A DNA stretch of 60,914 nt, from positions 1 through 60,914 of the forward strand of contig NZ_JSXI01000006.1 of assembly GCF_000803065.1 (NCBI RefSeq), given 5' to 3'. Under the pieces are notes generated by a model. The model searched no databases, was not told where the DNA came from, and saw only the letters and a list, made by a program, of their open reading frames with translations. The number at the start of each line of letters is the position of its first letter. Position 1 is the first letter of the stretch. Source of the stretch: Sphingomonas sp. ERG5 (GTDB taxonomy: Bacteria; Pseudomonadota; Alphaproteobacteria; Sphingomonadales; Sphingomonadaceae). Of the stretch, positions 35,601-43,754 are shown piece by piece. A program made the translations under genes and the position numbers.

Positions 35601-37155
35601 GCTGATCAGTCCACCGCCGCATCACGACATCTATTCGATCGAGGATCTGGCGCAGCTGATCTACGATCTGAAGCAGGTCAATCCGCGCGCTCGCGTTTGC
35701 GTGAAGCTCGTCTCGTCCGCGGGCATCGGCACGGTCGCGGCGGGCGTGGCCAAGGCACATGCCGATGTCATCCTCGTGTCGGGCCATGTCGGCGGGACCG
35801 GCGCGTCGCCGCAGACCAGCATCAAATATGCCGGCACGCCCTGGGAAATGGGCCTGTCGGAGGTCAATCAGACACTGACGCTCAACGGCCTGCGCGGGCG
35901 GATCAAACTGCGCACCGATGGCGGGTTGAAGACCGGCCGCGATGTGGTGATCGCCGCGATCCTCGGCGCGGAGGAATTCGGTATCGGCACGCTGAGCCTG
36001 GTCGCGATGGGCTGCATCATGGTCCGACAATGTCATTCCAACACATGCCCGGTCGGGGTGTGCACGCAGAATGAAACGTTGCGCGCGAAATTCACCGGCA
36101 CGCCGGAAAAGGTCATCAATCTGATGACTTTCATCGCCGAGGAAGTGCGCGACATCCTCGCCCGGCTCGGCTTTCGCAGCCTCGACGAAGTGATCGGGCG
36201 CACTGAGCTGCTGCGTCAGACCAGCCGTGGCGCCGAGCATCTCGATGATCTCGACCTCAACCCGATTCTCGCCAAGGTCGATGCGCCGGACGACCAGCGG
36301 CGCTTCTCGCTGACCAGCTTCCGCAACGAAGTGCCCGACAGCCTCGATGCGCAGATGATCAAGGATGCGGCGGCGGTCTTCTCACGCGGTGAGAAGATGC
36401 AGCTGACCTATTCGGTGCGCAACACGCACCGTGCGGTCGGCACGCGGCTTTCGAGCGAGATCACCGCCAAGTTCGGCATGTCGACCCTGGCCGATGGGCA
36501 TGTCCATGTCCGGCTGCGCGGTTCGGCCGGTCAGTCACTCGGCGCATTCCTGTGCAAGGGCGTGACGCTGGAAGTGTTCGGCGACGCCAATGACTATGTC
36601 GGCAAGGGGCTCTCGGGCGGCAAGATCGTCGTGCGACCGGTGGTCAGCTCACCTTTGATCAGCCAGCAGAACACGATCATCGGCAACACCGTGTTGTACG
36701 GCGCGACCTCGGGCAGCCTGCTCGCGGCGGGTCAGGCGGGTGAACGCTTCGCAGTGCGCAATTCGGGCGCAACCGTGGTGGTCGAGGGCTGCGGCGCGAA
36801 TGGCTGCGAATATATGACCGGCGGAATCGCGGTCGTGCTCGGCGCGGTGGGGACCAATTTCGGCGCGGGCATGACCGGTGGCATGGCCTTCATCTATGAC
36901 GAGGACGGCAGCTTCGCGCGCCGCGCCAATCCGGAAAGCATCACCTGGCAGCGGCTGTCGTCGATGCACTGGGAATCGGTGCTGCTCAACCTGGTCCGCG
37001 CGCACCATGCCGCGACCGATAGCAAATGGTCGGGCAGCCTGCTCGACGATTGGGGCCGGGTGGTCGACCGTTTCTGGCAAGTCGTGCCGAAGGAAATGCT
37101 CACACGGCTGAGTCATCCGCTCGATGACAGCGTGGAGATGGTCGCGGCGGAATAG
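32626..37155 (+). CDS. gltB: Glutamate synthase large subunit
   Basis: 1509 residues. Class II glutamine amidotransferase domain: the nucleophile Cys29 is in EGDACGVGLVAA, so a 28-residue propeptide precedes it. It has the FMN/2-oxoglutarate synthase domain (GEGGEDKNRYTPYANGD, KPGEGGQLPGFKV, SGHVGGTGASPQTS), the [3Fe-4S] cysteines in CIMVRQCHSNTCPVGVC, and the C-terminal GXGXG beta-helix (GCGANGCEYMTGGIAVVLG). It releases ammonia from glutamine and combines it with 2-oxoglutarate. ATG 32626 chosen as the start nearest to the propeptide Cys; the open frame upstream is not coding-like. Confidence 0.97.
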   Translation: MSSQIANQVERERLARDGMYRPEFEGDACGVGLVAATDGSASRRVVQSAIDALKAVWHRGAVDADGKTGDGAGLHVDLPLKFFDDAVVASGHKVQPNRLAVGMIFLPRTDLGAQEACRTIVESVIIEEGYSIYGWRQVPVDVSVIGQKAQATRPEIEQIMIAGPLPDDASAAEFEKNLYLVRRRIEKRVIAAQIQGFYICSLSCRSIIYKGLFLAESLSVFYPDLQDQRFESRVAIFHQRYSTNTFPQWWLAQPFRCLAHNGEINTIRGNKNWMLSHEIRMASLAFGDNSEDIKPVIPAGASDTAALDAVFEAICRSGRDAPTAKLMLVPEAWLGKDEMPKAHLDMYKYLASVMEPWDGPAALAMTDGRWAVAGMDRNALRPLRYTRTSDGLLIVGSESGMVVVPESTIIEKGRLGPGQMIAIDLDKGELLKDREVKDRLAAEADYGAMIGNFTAIDDLPAPPADATVRFGRAELIRRQVAAGQTLEDMELILSPMVEGAKEAIGSMGDDTPLAVISDKPRLISQFFRQNFSQVTNPPIDSLRERHVMSLKTRFGNLANILDTEDRRDGVLVLESPVLTGTDWARLKAYFGSAVAEIDCTFEANGKAEDLRTAIARIRAEAEQAVREGKSELFLSDMNIGPDRVGIAGVLAAAAVHTHLVRKGLRSYASVNIQTAECLDTHYYAVLIGVGATTVHAYLTEASIVDRHERGLFGDLTLEDCFKRHRKAIDEGLLKIMSKMGIAVISSYRGGYNFEAVGLSRALVNDLFPGMPAKISGEGYASLFVNAAERHEAAYDPAIATLPIGGFYRQRHTGEAHAYSAQLMHLLQSAVGNDSYSTYLQFSRGVEALPPIYLRDLLQFNFPDEGVAVDQVEAITEIRKRFVTPGMSLGALGPEAHETLAIAMNRIGAKAVSGEGGEDKNRYTPYANGDNANSGVKQIASGRFGVTAEYLGACEEIEIKVAQGAKPGEGGQLPGFKVTEFIAKLRHATPGVTLISPPPHHDIYSIEDLAQLIYDLKQVNPRARVCVKLVSSAGIGTVAAGVAKAHADVILVSGHVGGTGASPQTSIKYAGTPWEMGLSEVNQTLTLNGLRGRIKLRTDGGLKTGRDVVIAAILGAEEFGIGTLSLVAMGCIMVRQCHSNTCPVGVCTQNETLRAKFTGTPEKVINLMTFIAEEVRDILARLGFRSLDEVIGRTELLRQTSRGAEHLDDLDLNPILAKVDAPDDQRRFSLTSFRNEVPDSLDAQMIKDAAAVFSRGEKMQLTYSVRNTHRAVGTRLSSEITAKFGMSTLADGHVHVRLRGSAGQSLGAFLCKGVTLEVFGDANDYVGKGLSGGKIVVRPVVSSPLISQQNTIIGNTVLYGATSGSLLAAGQAGERFAVRNSGATVVVEGCGANGCEYMTGGIAVVLGAVGTNFGAGMTGGMAFIYDEDGSFARRANPESITWQRLSSMHWESVLLNLVRAHHAATDSKWSGSLLDDWGRVVDRFWQVVPKEMLTRLSHPLDDSVEMVAAE

Positions 37156-37222
37156 GCCGGGGTCGCGCACCATCGCCGGCTATGCTAAGGATATCATTGG
37201 TATTCGAGTCGATGGTGTCGCG

Positions 37223-37666
37223 ATGAGACGGATCCTGTTGCTTTCCCTGGGCCTTGTCATGGCCACCCCGGCCATGGCGCGAGAGCGCATTCCCGCTGCG
37301 CAACGGTCAGCGGAAGGGATGGCGCGCACCCTGTCCGATCCCGAGGTTCAGGACGGTGTGGCGGCAATCATGGGCGATCTGGCCAACGCTCTTCTCGACA
37401 CGCGCGTTGGCCCGCTCGCGCGCTATACCGACCCACAGGATGACGTTCGCCCGGACGATACGCTGGGTGCGCTGGTCAGGCGCGACGATCCTGGGTTCGA
37501 CCGGAATCTTCGCGATCAGACACGTGGCGCCGTTGCCACCGCCGGCACCATGGCGGGCGACGTGGCGGCGATGAGCGGAGAGATGAACGCCACCCTTGAG
37601 CGCCTGCGTCGCGTGCTCAAGTCGACCGGAAACGGGAAGAAAAGCCGATCTTCTTACGACAACTGA
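37223..37666 (+). CDS. Small secreted hypothetical protein
   Basis: 147 residues with a signal peptide (MRRILLLSLGLVMATPAMA). The mature protein is helical, with repeated acidic and basic patches (LARYTDPQDDVRPDDTLG, TMAGDVAAMSGEMNATLER). No family recognised. ATG 37223; no strong ribosome binding site, so a GTG 6 bases earlier is possible. It follows gltB by 67 bp on the same strand. Confidence 0.7.
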   Translation: MRRILLLSLGLVMATPAMARERIPAAQRSAEGMARTLSDPEVQDGVAAIMGDLANALLDTRVGPLARYTDPQDDVRPDDTLGALVRRDDPGFDRNLRDQTRGAVATAGTMAGDVAAMSGEMNATLERLRRVLKSTGNGKKSRSSYDN

Positions 37667-37711
37667 CGTCAACCGCTGGACGTCCCTGCGCCTCGCGTTA
37701 AGTAGGCAGGG

Positions 37712-38389
37712 ATGTGGCAACTCCATCAATTCCCCCTGTGTCCCTTTTCCCGCAAGGTCCGGCTCCTGCTCGGCGAAAAGAGCATCGGCTATGATCTCGT
37801 GCGCGAATCACCCTGGGAGCGGCGCGACGAGTTTCTCGACATGAATCCGGCCGGCCAGGTGCCGGTGATGACCGATCCCGCGCGCAAGATCCTGTTGATG
37901 GATTCGATGGCAATCTGCGAATATCTCGAAGAGACGGTCGAAAAGTCCGCGATGATCAACGGCACCGCGGTCAACCGCGCCGAAATCCGCCGGCTGGTCG
38001 CCTGGTTCGACACGCAATTCTTCGCCGACATCACCGCGCCGTTGCTGCGCGAGCGGATGGAAAAACGGCTGGTGACCAAGGAATCGCCCGATTCCAAGGT
38101 GCTGCGCGAGGCGATGAAGGCCGCTGTACGGCATCTCGACTATACCGATTATCTGCTCGACCATCACAACTGGATGGCCGGATCGACGATGAGCCTCGCC
38201 GATCTCGCGGCCGCCGCGCAGATTTCGGTGACCGACTATCTTGGCGGGATCGACTGGAAGAACCATGAACAGACCGCAAAATGGTATCGCGGACTGAAGA
38301 GCCGCCCGAGCTTCCGCCCTTTGCTGTCGGAACGGATGGAGGGGATCACCCCGCCCAAACATTATGACGATGTGGACTTCGATCTCTGA
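37712..38389 (+). CDS. Glutathione S-transferase family protein
   Basis: 225 residues. The N-terminal thioredoxin-like fold starts HQFPLCPFSRKVRLLLGEK with a C-P-F-S active-site motif, and N-P-A-G-Q-V-P-V and D-S-M-A-I-C-E-Y-L bind glutathione. The helical C-terminal domain follows (AGSTMSLADLAAAAQISVTD). The stop overlaps the ATG of the next gene (TGATG), so the two are coupled. Confidence 0.88.
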   Translation: MWQLHQFPLCPFSRKVRLLLGEKSIGYDLVRESPWERRDEFLDMNPAGQVPVMTDPARKILLMDSMAICEYLEETVEKSAMINGTAVNRAEIRRLVAWFDTQFFADITAPLLRERMEKRLVTKESPDSKVLREAMKAAVRHLDYTDYLLDHHNWMAGSTMSLADLAAAAQISVTDYLGGIDWKNHEQTAKWYRGLKSRPSFRPLLSERMEGITPPKHYDDVDFDL

Positions 38390-38760
38390 TGCACGCAACG
38401 CATGACCCGGCGGCGGCGGCCGCAGCGACGATCGGTTTCGACGACTTTCTGGCGGTCGATATCCGCATCGGAACGATCGTCGAAGCGCTGCCTTTCCCGG
38501 AAGCGCGCAAGCCGGCGTACAAGCTGGCGATCGATTTCGGCCCGACGATCGGAATCAAGCGCTCTTCGGCACAAATCACCGAACATTATACGCTGGAAGA
38601 ACTGCCCGGCCGCCAGGTTGCCGCGGTGGTCAATTTCCCGCCGCGCCAGATTGGCCCGATGATGTCCGAAGTGCTGACGCTGGGGTTCCCCGATGCCGAG
38701 GGGAAAGTCGTATTGTTCAGCCCGAGCGTAGCGGTACCGAATGGCGGACGGCTCTTCTGA
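38389..38760 (+). CDS. CsaA/YgjH-like tRNA-binding protein
   Basis: 123 residues. The OB-fold of the tRNA-binding domain: FDDFLAVDIRIGTIVEALPF, then KPAYKLAIDFGPTIGIKRSS, QITEHYTLEELPGRQVAAVV and NFPPRQIGPMMSEVLTLGF. It matches the length and motif order of CsaA proteins, which act as chaperone-like tRNA/protein binders. Start ATG overlaps the GST stop. Confidence 0.88.
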   Translation: MHATHDPAAAAAATIGFDDFLAVDIRIGTIVEALPFPEARKPAYKLAIDFGPTIGIKRSSAQITEHYTLEELPGRQVAAVVNFPPRQIGPMMSEVLTLGFPDAEGKVVLFSPSVAVPNGGRLF

Positions 38761-38917
38761 GTCCACTATCAGACGCATGAGCAGCGGCTGAGGTGATGCA
38801 CGAGGCTGTTTTCGACACTGAGAAAGAGCGCGCCGATATAAGTTCGGCAAAGGGTGACGTGCCCCATCCCGTATCATGGTTGAATCGCCGCTGGTGACAA
38901 CGCTGCGCGCGCTGCGA

Positions 38918-38949
38918 GAGATATGTTACACCGGTTTGTTACATATCTC
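38918..38949. repeat. Inverted repeat with direct TGTTACA repeats
   Basis: GAGATATGT / ACATATCTC arms (38918-38926, 38941-38949), with two direct TGTTACA copies at 38924-38930 and 38937-38943. Operator-like geometry, but no promoter-proximal gene is evident. Confidence 0.45.
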
Positions 38950-39043
38950 GTTCCGCCGGCGGATCGGCGAGAATTTCATATAACTCTTTATATATCAGAT
39001 GCTTGCGATAGAAATAGCGGGCTAGAATCGCGGCACTTAGCAC
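38939..39043 (-). CDS. Possible small protein (34 aa) downstream of pepN
   Basis: From GTG 39041-39043: ARYFYRKHLIYKELYEILAD, PPAERDM, stop TAA. Amino-acid composition is protein-like, but there is no clear ribosome binding site and the frame is open further upstream into the pepN hairpin. May be the tail of a lost gene. Confidence 0.3.
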   Translation of the reverse strand: MLSAAILARYFYRKHLIYKELYEILADPPAERDM

Positions 39044-39057
39044 GATGCAGGTGCTTT

Positions 39058-39093
39058 CCAGGCCTTTTCCCGCTTCCACGGGAAAGGGCCTGG
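39058..39093 (-). terminator. Hairpin terminator after pepN
   Basis: 15-bp stem (one G-T wobble) with a 6-base loop, 22 bp beyond the pepN stop. Strong stem, but no clear T-run follows on the minus strand. Confidence 0.5.
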
Positions 39094-39114
39094 AAGAACC
39101 GCAATTCGCCACCG

Positions 39115-41712
39115 CTACCCCGCCAAGCTCCGCGAAGCCTGCTCGAACATATCCTTGGACAGGCCCGGCGTTGCGACGATCCGTTCCAATTCCGCACGCA
39201 TCAACGCACCACGCTTTTCGTCGAAACGGCGCCAGCGACCGAGCGGCGGGATCAGCTTGGCGGCGGTCTGCGGGTTGAGCTTGTCGAGCGCGATCAGTTG
39301 ATCAGCGACGAAGCGATAGCCTTCGCCCGACGCCTGGTTGAACGCGCGTTGATTGACGCTGAATGCCCCGACCAGTGCCCGGGCGCGGTTCGGGTTGGCG
39401 AGCGTGAAATCACGGTGACGCACCAGCTCGGCCACCATCGCCGGCGTGTCGTCACGCGCCGACAGCGCCTGGGTCGAGAACCATTTGTCGAGCACCAGCG
39501 CATTGTCGCTGTAGCGATTGTAGAAGATGTCGAGCGCGGCGATCCGTTCCGGCGCGTTGCCACTGACGAGTGTGGCCAGCGCGCCTTGCCGATCGGTCAT
39601 ATTGTCCGCCGCCTCGAACTGGCGGAAGGCCAGCGTCGCGGCATCGGCCGCGCCGCTGGCAGCGATATAGCCAAGCGCGACGGTCTTCAGCCGGCGCTGG
39701 CCCTTGGCCGAGGGCGAATATTCGAACTTCGCGGCCCGGGCACCCTCATAAGCCGAACGCCATAGCGCCTCGAGCGCTCGACCCAGGTCGCGGCGTAGCG
39801 CTTCGCGTGCACGGAAAATCGCTTCGGGATCGACCAGCGCCATCTGGTCGCCAATGAAACTGTCCGACGGCAACAGCACCGCTTCGGCGATGAACGCCGC
39901 ATCGAGCTGCGGATTCTTGAGCGTGTTGGCGACCGCCGCGATCACCGCCGCGTGATCGGCCTGACCATGTTTCGCGCCCTCGACCAGCGTGTCGAGCATC
40001 AACTGCTGCATCGCTTCGTACCGGGCGAACGGGTCGTCGTCGTGCGCCGACAGGAAAGCGAGATCAGCCGCCGATCGGTCGGTCTCGACGATAACCGGTG
40101 CGGAAAAGCCGCGATTGATCGACAGGACCGGGCGTTCGGTGACGGTTTCGAAGCTGATCCGCTCCTCCGCATCGGACAGCAGAATAAGCTGTTCCGGCCC
40201 GATTGCCTGCGCAGTCTCGGCACCGAACAGTTTGAGCTTGAGTGGCAACACCATCGGCAGCTTGTCGGGCTGACCCGGCGTCGGCGGCATGCGTTGCGCC
40301 AGCGTCAGCACCGCGTGGCCGCTGCCGGGTTCATGGCTGAGCGATGCGGAAACGCGCGGCGTGCCGGCCTGCGAATACCAAAGCCGAAACTGGGCAAGGT
40401 CGATGCCGCCGCCCTCTTCCATGCTCGCAACGAAATCCTCGCAGGTCGCCGCCGTGCCGTCGAAGCGGTCGAAATAGAGATCCGTCGCGGCGCGGAATTT
40501 CTTCGGCCCGAGCATCGTCGCCATCATACGGATGACTTCGGCGCCCTTGTTGTAGATCGTCGCGGTGTAGAAATTGGAGATTTCGAGATAGGCGTCGGGA
40601 CGGATCGGATGCGCCAGCGGGCCCGAATCCTCCGGGAATTGCGCGGCGCGAAGCCCGCGCACATCCTCGATCCGCTTGACCGCCGCCGATCCCTGATCGG
40701 CCGAAAAGCTCTGGTCGCGGAAGACCGTAAAGCCTTCCTTCAGGCTGAGCTGGAACCAGTCGCGGCAGGTGACGCGGTTGCCCGACCAATTGTGGAAATA
40801 TTCATGCGCGACGACCGCGGCGATGGCGTCGAAATCATAATCGGTCGCGGTCTCCGCATCGGCCAGGATGTAGCGCGAATTGAAGATGTTGAGGCCCTTG
40901 TTCTCCATCGCGCCGAAGTTGAAATCGTCGACCGCGACGATGTTGAACACGTCCAGGTCATATTCGCGACCGTAAACGTCCTCGTCCCATTTCATCGAGG
41001 TCTTGAGCGCTTCGATGGCATGCGCGGTCTTGGGCAGATCGGCGGGGCGCACCCAGATACCAAGCGCGACCTCGCGGCCCGATTGCGTGACGAAGGTCGC
41101 ACGGTTGGCGACCAGGTCGCCCGCAACCATCGCGAACAGATAGCAGGGCTTGGGATAGGGATCATGCCATTCGGCCCAGTGCCGCCCATCGCCAAGATCG
41201 CCCGCGCCGACCGGATCGCCATTGGCAAGCAGCACCGGGAAGCGATGCTTATCCGCCGCCATGCGCACCTTGTAGCGAGTCAGCACATCGGGCCGGTCGG
41301 GGAAGAAAGTGATGCGACGGAACCCTTCCGCCTCGCACTGGGTACAGAGATTGCCGCCCGAAGCGTAGAGCCCCATCAACTGGGTATTGCGCTCGGGTGC
41401 GATCTCCACTTCGGTTTCGATCACATGATCGGAACCGGTCAATGGGATGACCAGCGCATCATCCTCGATCCGCCAGTCGTTGATCGCCACACCATCGACC
41501 TTGACCAGGGACGGCGTCTGCCCCGCACCATCGAGGATCAGCGGCCGGTCATGCGCGCTGGTGCGCACCACGTTCAGCGTCGCCCGCACCCGGGTCGATG
41601 CCGGATCAAGGTCGAGGTCGAGCGCAATCTCCGGCACCTGCCAGTCGGGCGGGCGATAATCCTCACGGCGGGTGACGGCGGGATGGGCGGTGGCGGTCTG
41701 AACGTCTAACAT
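39115..41712 (-). CDS. pepN: Aminopeptidase N (M1 family)
   Basis: 865 residues. Substrate motif GAMEN and the zinc site H-E-Y-F-H-x18-E (HEYFHNWSGNRV, then LKEGF) are present, with NFGAMENKGLNIFNSRYIL upstream. Length matches bacterial PepN, which removes N-terminal residues from peptides in the cytoplasm. ATG 41710-41712; the longer open frame is rejected because it adds a Cys/Arg-rich non-conserved segment. It is divergent from the M28 peptidase gene. Confidence 0.95.
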   Translation of the reverse strand: MLDVQTATAHPAVTRREDYRPPDWQVPEIALDLDLDPASTRVRATLNVVRTSAHDRPLILDGAGQTPSLVKVDGVAINDWRIEDDALVIPLTGSDHVIETEVEIAPERNTQLMGLYASGGNLCTQCEAEGFRRITFFPDRPDVLTRYKVRMAADKHRFPVLLANGDPVGAGDLGDGRHWAEWHDPYPKPCYLFAMVAGDLVANRATFVTQSGREVALGIWVRPADLPKTAHAIEALKTSMKWDEDVYGREYDLDVFNIVAVDDFNFGAMENKGLNIFNSRYILADAETATDYDFDAIAAVVAHEYFHNWSGNRVTCRDWFQLSLKEGFTVFRDQSFSADQGSAAVKRIEDVRGLRAAQFPEDSGPLAHPIRPDAYLEISNFYTATIYNKGAEVIRMMATMLGPKKFRAATDLYFDRFDGTAATCEDFVASMEEGGGIDLAQFRLWYSQAGTPRVSASLSHEPGSGHAVLTLAQRMPPTPGQPDKLPMVLPLKLKLFGAETAQAIGPEQLILLSDAEERISFETVTERPVLSINRGFSAPVIVETDRSAADLAFLSAHDDDPFARYEAMQQLMLDTLVEGAKHGQADHAAVIAAVANTLKNPQLDAAFIAEAVLLPSDSFIGDQMALVDPEAIFRAREALRRDLGRALEALWRSAYEGARAAKFEYSPSAKGQRRLKTVALGYIAASGAADAATLAFRQFEAADNMTDRQGALATLVSGNAPERIAALDIFYNRYSDNALVLDKWFSTQALSARDDTPAMVAELVRHRDFTLANPNRARALVGAFSVNQRAFNQASGEGYRFVADQLIALDKLNPQTAAKLIPPLGRWRRFDEKRGALMRAELERIVATPGLSKDMFEQASRSLAG

Positions 41713-41904
41713 CGACGCCGATCTACAGGACGCAGCAAGGGCTGCACCACAGAAATCTTGCAGGCATGCATGATCGCCGGAATTTCGCGTGCGTGCAGGA
41801 CGGGACGCTGAACACGCACGGCAGGCCACTGAAATCTCATACTCTTGCGTGACCGTGCAGCAATGCTAGTCCGCTGATACACGGATGGCCGAAAAGGACC
41901 GGGA

Positions 41905-43617
41905 ATGTTTCGAGTTATCGGCGCGGTAGCGCTTGCCGGCCTGGCCGGCGCGGCAATCGCCCAAAGCAAACCAGCCCCTGCTCCAGCCCCCACACTGACC
42001 CCGACATCCGCTCCCAAAGCCTCCAAGTCGAGCGCCGCCGCGATCAATGCGATCGTCAATGCCGTGCTGCCCGACGATCAGGCGGCGATGAAGGCGCATG
42101 TCATGTTTCTCGCCTCCGACGCGATGCGCGGGCGTGAGGCGGGCAGCCCGGAATTCGACATCGCCGCGCAATATGTCGCGGCGCAATTCTATGCCGCCGG
42201 GCTGCGTCCCGCCGGCCAGGATGGCGGCTATATCCAGAAGGTGCCGCTGACCACCTACAAGGCGGCCGACAAGGGCAATTTCGTGCTGACCCGGGCCGGC
42301 ACGCCACCCCAGGCGCTGGTCTTTGGCGAGGATTACACACCGGGCGCCAATCCCGGCCGGCGCGAGACGGCGATCGACGCGCCGGTGGTCTTTGTCGGCT
42401 TCGGCATTGTCGCGCCGGATGCGAAGCGCGACGATTATGCCGGGGTCGATGTGCGCGGCAAGATCGTCGCCTATTTCGGTGGCGCGCCGAACAGCCTGCA
42501 ATCCGAGGAGCGCGCGCATTTCTCGAGCCCCGCGACCAAGGCAGTGATCGCGGCGGAGCATGGCGCGGTCGGCACAATCACGCTCGACCGGCCCGGCCTG
42601 GTGCGCGGGCGAACCTTTGCCAGCCTGGTGCGCGACTGGGATCAGACACGCACGACCTGGGCCAATCCCGACGGGACCGGCGAGAATGCCGGAGTGCCGG
42701 GCCTGGGTACGGTCAGCGCGGCCGGCGCGGCCAAATTATTCGCCGGGTCGAAGGTCAAATGGGACGATGCCTTCAAACAATCGTCCAATAGCGAAACCCG
42801 ATTCAAGGCGACCGAGCTGCCCGGAACGCTGACCGTCGCGCTGAAGACGAGCTTCGAACCGGAGACGAGCGCCAATGTCGCGGGGATCATCCCGGGCGGC
42901 GACCCGAAGCTCGGCAAGGAGATCGTCATCCTGTCCGCGCATCTCGATCATATCGGTATCGGCAAGCCCGACGCGACCGGCGACACGATCAACAATGGCG
43001 CGGAGGACAATGCGGTCGGCATCGCCTCATTGATCGAGGAAGCCAGGCGCTTCAAGGCAAGCGGCAAACCGCCACGCCGCAGCGTCATGTTCCTCGCCGT
43101 GACCGCCGAGGAAAAGGGTCTGGTCGGATCGGACTATTTCGCCAAACACCCGACCGTGCCGAAGGAGAATATCGTCGCCGACGTCAATCTCGACATGCCG
43201 CTGCTGACCTATCGCTTCGAGGATATGGTGGTGTTCGGTGCCGATCGCTCCACGCTTGGCCCGATCGTCAGCAAGGCGGTCGCCGGAGTCGGGGTGACCA
43301 TGTCGCCCGATCCCGATCCGTCACAAGCGATCTTCGTGCGGTCGGATCATTACCGCTTCGTGCAGCAGGGCATTCCTTCGGTCTTTCTGTGGCCAGGTCA
43401 GGCGGGCGGCGGCAAGGTGGCCTGGGCAAAGTTCTTCGCCGATAATTATCATCAGCCATCGGACGAAGTGTCGCTGCCGATCGACTGGGCGCAAGGCATT
43501 CGCTTCGTCGATGCGAACTATGCGATCGCGCGCGAGATCGCCGATGGCGACGACCGGCCACGGTGGAACAAGGGCGATTTCTTCGGCCTGCTCTACAAGG
43601 GATATGGTGCGAAATAG
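41905..43617 (+). CDS. Secreted M28-family metallopeptidase
   Basis: 570 residues with a signal peptide (MFRVIGAVALAGLAGAAIAQ) and a Pro/Ala linker. A PA-domain-like insert (VVFVGFGIVAPD, DYAGVDVRGKIVAYFGG) is followed by the zinc site ILSAHLDHIGIG, NNGAEDNAVGIA, VTAEEKGLVGSDYF and the late RSDHYRFVQQGIP. Matches periplasmic aminopeptidases of family M28. This one is complete, unlike the membrane remnant at 17.2 kb. Confidence 0.9.
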   Translation: MFRVIGAVALAGLAGAAIAQSKPAPAPAPTLTPTSAPKASKSSAAAINAIVNAVLPDDQAAMKAHVMFLASDAMRGREAGSPEFDIAAQYVAAQFYAAGLRPAGQDGGYIQKVPLTTYKAADKGNFVLTRAGTPPQALVFGEDYTPGANPGRRETAIDAPVVFVGFGIVAPDAKRDDYAGVDVRGKIVAYFGGAPNSLQSEERAHFSSPATKAVIAAEHGAVGTITLDRPGLVRGRTFASLVRDWDQTRTTWANPDGTGENAGVPGLGTVSAAGAAKLFAGSKVKWDDAFKQSSNSETRFKATELPGTLTVALKTSFEPETSANVAGIIPGGDPKLGKEIVILSAHLDHIGIGKPDATGDTINNGAEDNAVGIASLIEEARRFKASGKPPRRSVMFLAVTAEEKGLVGSDYFAKHPTVPKENIVADVNLDMPLLTYRFEDMVVFGADRSTLGPIVSKAVAGVGVTMSPDPDPSQAIFVRSDHYRFVQQGIPSVFLWPGQAGGGKVAWAKFFADNYHQPSDEVSLPIDWAQGIRFVDANYAIAREIADGDDRPRWNKGDFFGLLYKGYGAK

Positions 43618-43635
43618 AGCGCTGCCGTCAACCGC

Positions 43636-43728
43636 CGTCATGCCGAACTGCGCGGTCAGTGGCCCAAAGGAACTGTACCAGCAGAACGAACAGCCACGCC
43701 TGAATACTGAAACAAGGTCAGCATGACA
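43636..43728. repeat. Degenerate extragenic palindromic element
   Basis: Ends CGTCATGCCGAACT and AGGTCAGCATGACA are imperfect inverted copies (11 of 14), the type of end seen in repeated extragenic palindromes of sphingomonads. It lies between two peptidase genes. Confidence 0.4.
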
Positions 43729-43754
43729 GTATAGGGAAATTTGGGGGAACGACG

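Larger units (their letters stand above)
38761..39114. other. Intergenic region between csaA-like gene and pepN
   Basis: 354 bp between convergent genes. It holds a possible 34-residue frame (38939-39043 minus), a 9-bp inverted repeat (38918-38949) and the hairpin at 39058-39093. Nothing else is recognised. Confidence 0.45.

Noticed and set aside
39952..41709. 585-residue frame on the plus strand opposite pepN
   Set aside because: Antisense to a clear M1 peptidase; composition is His/Arg-rich shadow, no motifs.
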